A stretch of 12,294 nucleotides of DNA from Rickettsiales bacterium (lineage in GTDB: Bacteria; Pseudomonadota; Alphaproteobacteria; Rickettsiales; Anaplasmataceae): contig JAITXQ010000074.1 in NCBI GenBank assembly GCA_031284675.1, positions 1-12,294 of the forward strand. Direction: 5' to 3'. The notes below the pieces were generated by a model. The model was not told the DNA's origin, ran no database searches, and saw only the letters and a program-made list of their open reading frames with translations. The first letter of the stretch is position 1. Every line of letters starts with the position of its first letter. Of this stretch, positions 5,653-12,294 are shown piece after piece. A program made the translations under genes and the position numbers.

Positions 5653-7989
5653 ATGAAAAAGCTATTCTACATACTAATAGTAATTTTTATCTCTTTTCCA
5701 GCTCTACTTGTTGCTTTAGAAAATAAGGAAAAAGTGCAGATAAAAGATATTAAATGCATTGGTAATGAGCGGGTAAGCAATCAAACAATAGGTTTTTATA
5801 TAAAATTGGAACCTGGTAATTATGTAAATGATGATGATATAGATTCGATTATAAAAGGTTTATATAAAACAAAGTTATTTGCTAGTGTTAACGCTTACAT
5901 CGATGATGAAAAAAATTTAGTAGTAAAAATTCAAGAAAATCCACTAATTAACAGGATAATATTAAAGGGCAATAAATTATTTAACAGCAAAGAGCTGCTA
6001 AATAATGTAGTTCAGTCAAAATCGCTAACTATTTTTACTGAAACAAAATTGCAAAACGATTTAGTGAATTTAGTCACTACTTATAGAAATAACGGTAAGG
6101 TTGGTGTTAAAATTGAATATGAGCTGAATAAGTTTGATAGTAATAGGGTCAATCTAATTTTTAAAATAAAAGAAGGTAAAACCTCTAGGATTAAAGATAT
6201 AAGATTTATAGGCAATAAAAACTTTTCTGAAAATGAACTAGAGCAAGCTATTAAAATACATAGCAATGATATATTTAGTAAGTTATTTAGAGCCATTTTT
6301 AAAGGCGGGAATCATTATTCACCGCAGTATTTGTTGATTAACGAGGAATCGCTTGATCGCTTTTATTCGTCTAAGGGATATATCCACAATAATATTCAGC
6401 CAATTGCTGAGGTTGATAATGATAATCAAGTGGTGTTAACTTTTTTGATTGATGAAGGACAGCAATATTTATTTGGAAGTAATGAAGTTAATATTGAAAC
6501 TGAAATCCAAGATCTAAGCCTAAAAGAAGGAATAGTGGAGCTCATAACAGAAGAAAACAATAAGATATTCAATAGGGTTAAGATTAATAATACAGTAGAA
6601 AAAATAAGCAAGCATTTAAATGAGAAAGGCTATATATTTGCAAAAGTTGATCCAAAATATGCACAACGTGGCAATGTTGTAGATATAACTTACAAGATAC
6701 TGCCGGGCAAAAAGATTTATATAAATCAAATTACAATTGATGGTAATGATCGCACTTTAGATAAAGTGATTAGAAGTAAGCTAAGTATAGCAGAAGGCGA
6801 TGCATACAACATATCTGAAATTCAAAAATCGCGTAAGAAACTGATAGGTAGTGATTTTTTTGAAACAGTAAAAATAAACAGTTATGCAGTTAATGACAAT
6901 GCAGTGAATCTTGATTTAAATGTTAAAGAAAAAAGAACTGCCTCGTTGTCTTTAGCAGGAGGTATATCTTTTCCTGGTGGAGCATTTGTTAAAACTGATT
7001 TTAAAGACCATAATTTATTTGGTAGTGGTAAAGAGCTCTCTTTTGCTCTTGAGAAAAATCAATACTCATTTTTAACTGACATAGAGATCGTTGAAAATAA
7101 CTTTAACGATTCCGATACATCATTAGGTGCGGGTGTATTTTATGAGATGCAAGATAAACCACACACTAACTTCGACAGTTGTGATATGGGATTTTCAACA
7201 AAATTATCATACAAAGTTATAGAAAACTTAACTAACTCCATTCGCTATTCTTATAAATATAACCATATAAACATGGATAATAAGGGCGGAAAAGACAGTG
7301 ATATCTCTAAAATAATACGGGACCAGGACCGTGAAAATATGATCTCATCAGTGGGATACACATTAGCATATAATAAACTGGATAACCTATATGCTCCAAA
7401 AGAAGGGTATTTATTGCGTTTAAGTCAGGATATCTCAGGGCTTGGAGGAAACGTGAATTTCCTAAAATCTGAGTTCTTATCTTTTTATACGCACCCTATA
7501 TTAAGCAAAATTGACGATGATATAATAATACGCTTTAAGATGGCGGCAGGTCATATTTTTTCTTATACCAATAAAGAGCTAAACATTGGCCAACACTTTT
7601 TTAAAGGTGGTAATGAGATTAGAGGGTTTGATCTTTCTGGTATCGGACCAAGAACAAAAGACAACAATAAAAGCTCATTGGGAGGCAAAACTTACTTTAA
7701 TTTAACACAGCAAGTAGATTTTCCACTACCAAAGCTATATGACTATATTGGCATCAAAGGCTCATTATTTGTTGACTATGCAACACTTTTTGGCTTAGAT
7801 TATACAGATGAGAAGTATAAAAGGGAATACAACGATAGTAGGCTTGTGAGAGTGTCACCAGGTTTTGGAGTTTCAATGCCTTCTCCTTTTGGTAGATTTA
7901 GATTGGATTTCGGATTTCCTTTAGTAAAGGAATCTTATGATATAATACCATCACCAAATATTAAATTTTCTATTGAAGCGGGGATTTGA
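5653..7989 (+). CDS. bamA: Outer membrane protein assembly factor BamA
   Basis: The 778-residue Omp85 protein inserts beta-barrel proteins into the outer membrane. I place the start at ATG 5653, giving MKKLFYILIVIFISFPALLV, a clear signal peptide; an in-frame TTG at 5611 would bury it and overlap rseP. Five POTRA domains are discernible (about 28-97, 98-175, 178-268, 271-352, 354-427), with family patterns such as IKDIKCIGNERV, RIILKGNKLF and INQITIDGNDRT. The 16-strand barrel covers 430-778 and includes the loop-6 motif IRGF (656-659). The C-terminus is KFSIEAGI, lacking the final aromatic residue usual in the beta-signal. The gene sits between rseP and skp, its classic neighbourhood, and its TGA directly precedes the skp ATG. 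Confidence 0.95.
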   Translation: MKKLFYILIVIFISFPALLVALENKEKVQIKDIKCIGNERVSNQTIGFYIKLEPGNYVNDDDIDSIIKGLYKTKLFASVNAYIDDEKNLVVKIQENPLINRIILKGNKLFNSKELLNNVVQSKSLTIFTETKLQNDLVNLVTTYRNNGKVGVKIEYELNKFDSNRVNLIFKIKEGKTSRIKDIRFIGNKNFSENELEQAIKIHSNDIFSKLFRAIFKGGNHYSPQYLLINEESLDRFYSSKGYIHNNIQPIAEVDNDNQVVLTFLIDEGQQYLFGSNEVNIETEIQDLSLKEGIVELITEENNKIFNRVKINNTVEKISKHLNEKGYIFAKVDPKYAQRGNVVDITYKILPGKKIYINQITIDGNDRTLDKVIRSKLSIAEGDAYNISEIQKSRKKLIGSDFFETVKINSYAVNDNAVNLDLNVKEKRTASLSLAGGISFPGGAFVKTDFKDHNLFGSGKELSFALEKNQYSFLTDIEIVENNFNDSDTSLGAGVFYEMQDKPHTNFDSCDMGFSTKLSYKVIENLTNSIRYSYKYNHINMDNKGGKDSDISKIIRDQDRENMISSVGYTLAYNKLDNLYAPKEGYLLRLSQDISGLGGNVNFLKSEFLSFYTHPILSKIDDDIIIRFKMAAGHIFSYTNKELNIGQHFFKGGNEIRGFDLSGIGPRTKDNNKSSLGGKTYFNLTQQVDFPLPKLYDYIGIKGSLFVDYATLFGLDYTDEKYKREYNDSRLVRVSPGFGVSMPSPFGRFRLDFGFPLVKESYDIIPSPNIKFSIEAGI

Positions 7990-8550
7990 ATGAAATATAT
8001 ACAGTTATTTATATCAGTTATTGCCTTAGTTATTTCCTTATTTGTGGGGTATAAGTTTGTAGAATATCAACCTCAGGGTGCGTTTAACACAAAAGCTGCC
8101 ATTATTGATAGTGACAAAGTTATTAATGAATCTCTTGCTCTGCAAAACATACAACAGCAAATAAAAGAGCAGAATTCTAGGTTACAACAAGAATTTGAAA
8201 AAGAGTTAGAAAAATTCAAACTATCAAAAGAAGAATTTGATCTTTTATCAGAAGAAGCTAAAAAGGAAAAGACGGAGCAATTCAACAATTACGCTGTCAA
8301 GGCTAGAGAAGACTATGCTAAAAAAATGTCATATTTAGAAGAAAGTTATAGAGATGCAGTAGATAATATTTTTAATAAGATAAAAGAAGTTGCTAAAAAA
8401 ACGGCAGAAAAAAATAACGTAGATTTGGTACTATTTATTTCAAAGAAAAACCAAGTTTTATACTCTATGGATGAAGTTGATTTATCGGATGTAGTATTAA
8501 AAAATATAAACAAGAAAATACCAGAATTTGCTTTAAAAAGCATTAAATAG
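7990..8550 (+). CDS. skp: Skp/OmpH-family periplasmic chaperone, probably membrane-anchored
   Basis: The 186-residue protein matches the OmpH/Skp family in layout: an N-terminal hydrophobic segment (residues 5-20), a strand KAAIIDSDKVINES (35-48), a long charged coiled coil (about 49-135) forming the tentacles, and a closing strand-helix part (NNVDLVLFISKKNQVLYS, 142-159). Skp trimers hold unfolded outer-membrane proteins for delivery to BamA. The hydrophobic segment lacks an obvious AxA cleavage site, so the protein may stay anchored in the inner membrane. It begins immediately after the bamA stop codon, with a GCGGGG run (7978-7983) inside bamA as a possible ribosome binding site, so translation is probably coupled. 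fabZ follows 18 bases later. Confidence 0.85.
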   Translation: MKYIQLFISVIALVISLFVGYKFVEYQPQGAFNTKAAIIDSDKVINESLALQNIQQQIKEQNSRLQQEFEKELEKFKLSKEEFDLLSEEAKKEKTEQFNNYAVKAREDYAKKMSYLEESYRDAVDNIFNKIKEVAKKTAEKNNVDLVLFISKKNQVLYSMDEVDLSDVVLKNINKKIPEFALKSIK

Positions 8551-8568
8551 GCTTATTCTAGGAATATT

Positions 8569-9018
8569 ATGCAATTTAATATCAGTGATATCATAAAAAT
8601 ACTACCACATTCTTATCCATTCCTCTTAGTAGATAGGGTTATAGAGTGTGATCCTGGTAAAAGTATAAAAGCAATTAAAAACGTGACTTTCAACGAGCCA
8701 TTTTTTATTGGCCATTTTCCTGGTCATCCGATAATGCCTGGAGTTTTGATAATTGAATCTCTAGCTCAGGCATCTGCAATATGTGTTCTTGGTAAAGAAA
8801 GTCAAAGTACAATGGAAAACAAAATTGTTTACTTTATGTCCATTGAAAATGCAAAATTCAGAAAGCCAGTTACTCCAGGGGACACGTTGATTCTTCAAGC
8901 TAACATTAAAAATGCACGTTTAAGTGCGTGTAAATTCGAGTGCATTGCATATGTTGGTAAAGAAAAGGTTGCAGAAGCAACGATTTTAGCTATGTTGCAA
9001 GACACACAAATTCGATAA
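8569..9018 (+). CDS. fabZ: 3-hydroxyacyl-[acyl-carrier-protein] dehydratase FabZ
   Basis: The 149-residue hotdog-fold enzyme dehydrates (3R)-hydroxyacyl-ACP to trans-2-enoyl-ACP in type II fatty acid synthesis in the cytoplasm. The N-terminal [14 protein letters not shown] (11-24) and the active-site segment [20 protein letters not shown] (48-67) are typical; H49 and E63, fourteen residues apart, correspond to the catalytic His/Glu pair. Later conserved stretches [12 protein letters not shown] and C-terminal strand [10 protein letters not shown] are present. Length fits. AGGA (8560-8563) lies 5 bases before the ATG. It ends the rseP-bamA-skp cluster; in relatives with lipid A this place is shared with lpxD and lpxA, which are not here. 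Confidence 0.96.
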   Translation: MQFNISDIIKILPHSYPFLLVDRVIECDPGKSIKAIKNVTFNEPFFIGHFPGHPIMPGVLIIESLAQASAICVLGKESQSTMENKIVYFMSIENAKFRKPVTPGDTLILQANIKNARLSACKFECIAYVGKEKVAEATILAMLQDTQIR

Positions 9019-9051
9019 TTTTCATCTATAAAAAACTATCTCTATAGCGTG

Positions 9052-9065
9052 CACACTGTACAATA
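9052..9065 (+). promoter_or_regulatory. Second copy of the CACACTGTACAATA motif, upstream of the flavoprotein gene
   Basis: This copy is identical over 14 bases to 3821-3834 and contains TACAAT (9059-9064). It ends only 5 bases before the ATG at 9071. If TACAAT is a -10 box, transcription would begin at about the start codon, giving a leaderless or nearly leaderless message. No good -35 box is visible. Confidence 0.4.
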
Positions 9066-9070
9066 TAGCA

Positions 9071-11983
9071 ATGCAGCTAAATTTTAACATCTCATTTTCG
9101 AATCTATATGCCCGTGATGGATTAATAAAATTAGATGAGACATTTTTAAATTATGTCAAATCGTGCGATGAAAATTTATTTTATTCATTAACTGAAGCAA
9201 GAGAAAAAACAGCCTCCTCCTCGGTGTCATTCCAGTGCTTGACACTGGAACATCCAATGTCAATTAATCAAATGACAGATAGCCAGTTGATTATAGATCT
9301 TTCGTACTTACTTGATAAATTTATTGTAAAACTTTTCAATGTTGAAAAAGAAATAGAGGAGCTGAAGAAAAAACATAACGACTTTGCTGTAATATATAAA
9401 TGCAAAAGGTTATTTGTTCAACGCTACGCATTGAAGAAATATACTGATACAGCAAATATAGATATTGATTATGTCACTAACAAACTAAATCATTTTCTCA
9501 CTTCACCAACAACAGAAAAAAATTTTGCCGGGCAGGTGATGCATTGGTTTGAAGATAAAGAGAATCACAAAGAGGAAGTAGAACTTGCAGCACAATATGC
9601 AGCATGGAGAGTGAAAAGTAAGCAGAGTATATTATTTAGCATACATAAAAAACTCGACCACGAAAGTCTTATATCATTTTCTAAGAAAGAAGTAGATAAA
9701 GTTGAAGTGCTATATTCAAACGAAATAAAAAGACGATATGGTTTTGACCTAACAAGTGAAAAGACTAGTTTAGATAAAGCACTAGATAATGCTCACTACT
9801 GCATATTTTGTCATAAGCAAAATAAGGATAGCTGCTCAAAGGGGCTAATCAACAACGATGATACTTTTAAAAAGTCCCCACTTAAAGTTGAACTGCACGG
9901 CTGTCCGCTAGAGCAGAAAATATCAGAAATGAATCTGGTGAAAAGTGAAGGGTACAGCATAGCAAGTCTTGCAATTGTGATGATAGATAACCCATTATGT
10001 GCAGCTACTGGACATAGAATATGCAATGACTGCATGAATTCGTGCATATATCAAAAACAAGAACCCGTGAATGTGCCAATGATTGAAACAAGAATTTTGG
10101 ATGATGTGCTCAATTTACCGTATGGATTTGAAATATATTCTCTACTTAGCCGTTGGAATCCTTTAAATTTTCAGCGTCCATTGCCAAAAGGAAACACTGG
10201 AAAAAATGTCCTAATTGTGGGCCTTGGTCCTGCAGGTTTTAATTTAGCTCATCATTTATTAAACGATGGGCATAACGTTGTCGCCATTGATGGATTAAAG
10301 ATTGAGCCTTTGATCGATAATTTCCAGCTAATTAAAGATTTCAAACATGAAAAGTTGAGTGAACGCACAGCCGGTGGGTTTGGTGGAGTAGCAGAATATG
10401 GCATTACCTCCAGATGGAATAAGAATTACTTAAAAATTATCAGGTTATTACTAGAAAGACGTGAAAATTTTGCAATTTATGGCGGCATTCGTTTTGGTGG
10501 CACAATTACCGTGAAAGATAGCTTCAATCTAGGTTTTAATCACATCGCCTTGGCGCTTGGCTCAGGTAAGCCTCGAATGATAAAAATAAAGAATATGCTA
10601 GCTTGTGGGGTGCGTATGGCATCTGACTTTCTTATGTCGTTACAACTTACTGGTGCTCTTAAGTTTGATTCCATAGCAAATCTGCAAGTGCGCATGCCGA
10701 TAGTTGTCATAGGTGCAGGACTCACTGCAATTGATGTTGCTACTGAAGCTTTAGCATACTATCCGATTCAGGTAAAAAAATTTTTTCTTCGTCACGAGAT
10801 ATTGGTTGGTAAATATGGAAGGGACTATGTTGAAAAAGATTGGACAGAAGAAGAACGCGAAATTGCGAATGAGCTTACATTGCATGCACAGTTGATCCGA
10901 AAGGAACAAGAATTAGCGAAAAAAGAGAATAGAGAAGTAAAAATATTAGAGTTAATGCAGAGCTTGGGGGGAGTGAAAGTTATATATAGAAAAGAGTTGA
11001 AAGATTCACCAAGTTATCGATTAAATAGCGAAGAGGTACAAAATGCATTGTCAGAAGGGATTTACTTTATCGAAAACTTAGAGCCAGTTGAAATTGTGAC
11101 GGATAAATATAACCATGCTGAATTAATAAAACTGATAGACACAAAATCCGACGAAATCAAATGTATAAGAGCACGCTCTATTTTTATAGCAGCAGGTACT
11201 GAGCCAAATACGGTTATTACAGATGAAGATAAAAAGTACTTTGAATTGAGTAATGGATATTTCACTCACTTGAACTCGTTAGGAAAAGAAATAGACCCAA
11301 TATTCTCTCCTAAGGTACAGGATAAAGATAGAATATTAGTGTATAAGAAAGACAATAAAACAATTAGCTTTTTTGGCGATCTTCATCCTTCATATAGTGG
11401 CAGCGTCGTGAAAGCTATGGCAAGTGCCAAGAACGGTTACCCTATTATTTCTCAGCTTTTGAGTGGAGTAGTTAACCAGATGCAGATCCCAGTGCCAGCT
11501 ACTTGCATGACACCAAACTGCCAGACTGAACCTTCTCCTGTTACCTCAGTACCCTCCCTTGTCATCCAAGTAGCTGACACTGGGATCCAGAAAAAAAATG
11601 CGTGGTCAAGCGTTAAAGACCAGGCTAACGAAGAATTCTTCAATAAAATCAAAGAGCAATTCACTGCAAAGGTTATAAAAGTTCAATATTTAACAGACAA
11701 AGTTGTGGAAATAGTGATTAAAGCACCACTTGCCGCAAAAAATTTTAAGCCTGGGCAATTCTTTAGATTGCAAAATTTTGAAGTTAATATCAGCAAAGTT
11801 AATAATACAAAACTTGCTATGGAAGGTATAGCCGTAACTGGCACTGAAGTGGATAAAGAAAAAGGAATAATCTCCACTATTGTACTTGAAACTGGCGGTT
11901 CCACTAATTTATGTAAATATTTTAAAGAAGGTGAACAAATAATTCTTATGGGTCCAACTGGCAGCCCTACTGAGGTTTACTAG
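9071..11983 (+). CDS. GltD/PreT-like FAD- and NAD(P)-binding oxidoreductase fused to a truncated ferredoxin-reductase-like domain
   Basis: The 970-residue protein starts with about 240 residues of no recognised domain. Two four-cysteine clusters follow, C244/C247/C255/C278 and C310/C318/C321/C325, like the [4Fe-4S] module of GltD and dihydropyrimidine dehydrogenase. The FAD fold begins at VGLGPAGF (383-390), the NAD(P) fold at VIGAGLTAID (546-555), and the closing FAD motif FFGD is at 767-770. From about 860 a ferredoxin-reductase/PyrK-like FAD domain begins (FKPGQFFRLQ, 892-901; GGSTNLCKYFKEGEQIILMG, 942-961). It stops at GSPTEVY, just where its NAD-binding half and, in PyrK-type proteins, a Cys-rich tail should follow, so the gene is probably 3'-truncated. 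The architecture resembles NfnB fused to NfnA (or SudA to SudB), suggesting electron transfer between NAD(P)H and iron-sulfur partners; the substrate is unknown. Two palindromic insertions lie in frame (residues about 51-62 and 806-840). No Shine-Dalgarno sequence is seen. Confidence 0.8.
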   Translation: MQLNFNISFSNLYARDGLIKLDETFLNYVKSCDENLFYSLTEAREKTASSSVSFQCLTLEHPMSINQMTDSQLIIDLSYLLDKFIVKLFNVEKEIEELKKKHNDFAVIYKCKRLFVQRYALKKYTDTANIDIDYVTNKLNHFLTSPTTEKNFAGQVMHWFEDKENHKEEVELAAQYAAWRVKSKQSILFSIHKKLDHESLISFSKKEVDKVEVLYSNEIKRRYGFDLTSEKTSLDKALDNAHYCIFCHKQNKDSCSKGLINNDDTFKKSPLKVELHGCPLEQKISEMNLVKSEGYSIASLAIVMIDNPLCAATGHRICNDCMNSCIYQKQEPVNVPMIETRILDDVLNLPYGFEIYSLLSRWNPLNFQRPLPKGNTGKNVLIVGLGPAGFNLAHHLLNDGHNVVAIDGLKIEPLIDNFQLIKDFKHEKLSERTAGGFGGVAEYGITSRWNKNYLKIIRLLLERRENFAIYGGIRFGGTITVKDSFNLGFNHIALALGSGKPRMIKIKNMLACGVRMASDFLMSLQLTGALKFDSIANLQVRMPIVVIGAGLTAIDVATEALAYYPIQVKKFFLRHEILVGKYGRDYVEKDWTEEEREIANELTLHAQLIRKEQELAKKENREVKILELMQSLGGVKVIYRKELKDSPSYRLNSEEVQNALSEGIYFIENLEPVEIVTDKYNHAELIKLIDTKSDEIKCIRARSIFIAAGTEPNTVITDEDKKYFELSNGYFTHLNSLGKEIDPIFSPKVQDKDRILVYKKDNKTISFFGDLHPSYSGSVVKAMASAKNGYPIISQLLSGVVNQMQIPVPATCMTPNCQTEPSPVTSVPSLVIQVADTGIQKKNAWSSVKDQANEEFFNKIKEQFTAKVIKVQYLTDKVVEIVIKAPLAAKNFKPGQFFRLQNFEVNISKVNNTKLAMEGIAVTGTEVDKEKGIISTIVLETGGSTNLCKYFKEGEQIILMGPTGSPTEVY
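9225..9250. repeat. Short in-frame palindromic element (Wolbachia palindromic-element type)
   Basis: Arms TTCCAGTG (9230-9237) and CACTGGAA (9243-9250) pair perfectly around a 5-base centre. The preceding TGTCAT and the core TGACACTGG match the right arm of the longer element at 11560-11587, so the two belong to one repeat family. It encodes the peptide VSFQCLTLEHP (residues about 52-62) in the unrecognised N-terminal region of the flavoprotein, without breaking the frame. Protein-coding palindromes of this kind have been described from Wolbachia and, as RPEs, from Rickettsia. Confidence 0.65.
11485..11587. repeat. Long in-frame palindromic element (Wolbachia palindromic-element type)
   Basis: The left arm 11485-11512 and the right arm 11560-11587 are inverted copies over 28 bases with two mismatches (11495/11577 and 11506/11566), around a 47-base centre. 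It encodes residues about 806-840, including IPVPATCMTP in the left part and VIQVADTGIQ in the right part, rich in Pro, Thr and Ser. It lies exactly in the linker between the GltD-like core and the C-terminal reductase domain, where an extra segment would be tolerated. The frame stays open through both arms. Confidence 0.8.
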
Positions 11984-12037
11984 GTCTAGCTATTAAAGTG
12001 ATGCCAAATTTTATTTCAAAAAGTAAATAATCTACTA

Positions 12038-12077
12038 ACACTCGTGCACAAATTAAAAATAAATTATGCACGAGTGT
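12038..12077. repeat. Perfect 11-bp inverted repeat (hairpin)
   Basis: ACACTCGTGCA (12038-12048) and TGCACGAGTGT (12067-12077) pair perfectly around an 18-base AT-rich loop. No T-run follows on the plus strand, so a classical terminator is not indicated; it may be a small intergenic repeat or a binding site. Confidence 0.6.
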
Positions 12078-12130
12078 AGCGCTATAAATTGAGCGTGTTA
12101 TACTACAGCTTACCTCACTATTAAAGCTAT

Positions 12131-12163
12131 CGGTCAGATTAGATTAAAAACCTAATCTGACCG
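12131..12163 (+). terminator. Perfect 12-bp hairpin, possible terminator
   Basis: CGGTCAGATTAG (12131-12142) and CTAATCTGACCG (12152-12163) pair perfectly around a 9-base loop and are followed by GTTTCTC, a weak T-rich tail. It lies 15 bases before the right IS copy. It could end transcription arriving from the left, or be an intergenic repeat unrelated to termination; the strand is a guess. Confidence 0.4.
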
Positions 12164-12178
12164 GTTTCTCTATAACTA

Positions 12179-12292
12179 AACGCTAATTCTGGATTAAGGA
12201 AGGAAGAAAGTATAGGAAATGGAAGGCTTTTTGGATTTCACGGAATAGGAAATGAGAGTAGAAAAGATGTGAACCAAGAAATTAACAGGAGA
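12179..12292 (-). mobile_element. 3' end of an insertion sequence, right copy (runs off the window)
   Basis: This is the exact reverse complement of bases 1-114. The element body would continue to the right, beyond the window. Both copies point their transposase 3' ends inward, so the 12 kb segment is bracketed by two oppositely oriented elements, or by one collapsed repeat at both ends of a contig. The identity of the two copies means recent spread, gene conversion or an assembly artefact. Confidence 0.75.
12194..12292 (-). CDS. Transposase C-terminal fragment (partial, IS982-like?), right copy
   Basis: The minus-strand frame entering from the right edge encodes the same 32 residues as the left copy (SPVNFLVHIF...KKPS) and stops at 12194-12196, 15 bases before the element edge. 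The plus strand here is also open (12176 to the end) but has no start codon and no recognisable motif, so the minus-strand reading is preferred. Confidence 0.45.
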   Translation of the reverse strand, partial: SPVNFLVHIFSTLISYSVKSKKPSISYTFFLP

Positions 12293-12294
12293 TC

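Larger units (their letters stand above)
11984..12178. other. Gene-free stretch between the truncated flavoprotein and the right IS copy
   Basis: No complete gene is seen. A short open frame, 11974-12030, overlaps the flavoprotein 3' end in another frame and reads GLLGLAIKVMPNFISKSK before a TAA; it could be the tail of a different gene left by a rearrangement, but 18 residues prove nothing. Two hairpins follow (12038-12077 and 12131-12163). No tRNA or promoter with both boxes is recognised. Confidence 0.5.

Noticed and set aside
12176..12294. Open plus-strand frame across the right repeat as a gene
   Set aside because: It has no start codon and no recognisable motif; the minus-strand frame gives the transposase-like peptide and stops near the element edge.
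1..12294. CRISPR array, tRNA or rRNA genes, prophage or toxin-antitoxin module
   Set aside because: No regularly spaced direct repeats, cloverleaf-like sequence, ribosomal RNA stretches or matching protein families were seen.

Overview
The window looks like chromosomal DNA from a Wolbachia-type endosymbiont (Rickettsiales, Anaplasmataceae). The basis is strongly AT-rich sequence with AT-biased codons, alphaproteobacterial gene neighbourhoods (rpsA-ihfB; rseP-bamA-skp-fabZ) with the lipid A genes absent, and two in-frame palindromic insertions inside one ORF that resemble the protein-coding palindromic repeats described from Wolbachia. The genus rests on recognition of families and repeats, not on a database search.

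Layout. Bases 1-114 and 12179-12292 are perfect inverted copies of one sequence, each apparently the 3' end of a transposase gene (IS982-like by eye), pointing inward. Both run off the window, so the window may be a whole contig broken at a multi-copy IS. Next to the left copy lies an M16 zinc-peptidase gene lacking its N-terminal part (114-941). trmB (tRNA m7G46 methyltransferase) follows on the minus strand, divergent from rpsA (ribosomal protein S1), an ihfB-like histone-like gene and zapA. sdhE lies on the minus strand with its 3' end overlapping zapA and is divergent from rseP-bamA-skp-fabZ, a compact envelope-biogenesis and fatty-acid cluster. After fabZ comes a 970-codon flavoprotein gene: two four-Cys Fe-S clusters, a GltD/PreT-like two-dinucleotide-fold core and a C-terminal ferredoxin-reductase-like FAD domain that stops abruptly. 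The last 311 bp hold no complete gene, only two strong hairpins and the right IS end.

Function. RseP (intramembrane protease), BamA (outer-membrane protein insertase) and Skp (periplasmic chaperone) form an outer-membrane protein assembly module. FabZ serves type II fatty acid synthesis. In many Proteobacteria lpxD and lpxA sit around fabZ; skp here is followed directly by fabZ, consistent with an LPS-less envelope. rpsA, ihfB, trmB, zapA and sdhE are housekeeping genes for translation, nucleoid architecture, tRNA modification, division and respiratory-complex maturation.

Regulation. Both divergent intergenic regions carry the octamer CTTGTCAA, which reads as a -35 box in both directions (TTGTCA on +, TTGACA on -); good -10 boxes are present for rpsA and rseP. 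A 14-base motif ending in TACAATA is repeated just upstream of zapA and of the flavoprotein gene. Most starts lack a clear Shine-Dalgarno sequence.

Nothing here amounts to a new defence or biosynthetic system. The most notable items are the coding palindromes in the flavoprotein, the broken genes at both edges, the diverged IHF-like arm and the bidirectional -35 elements.
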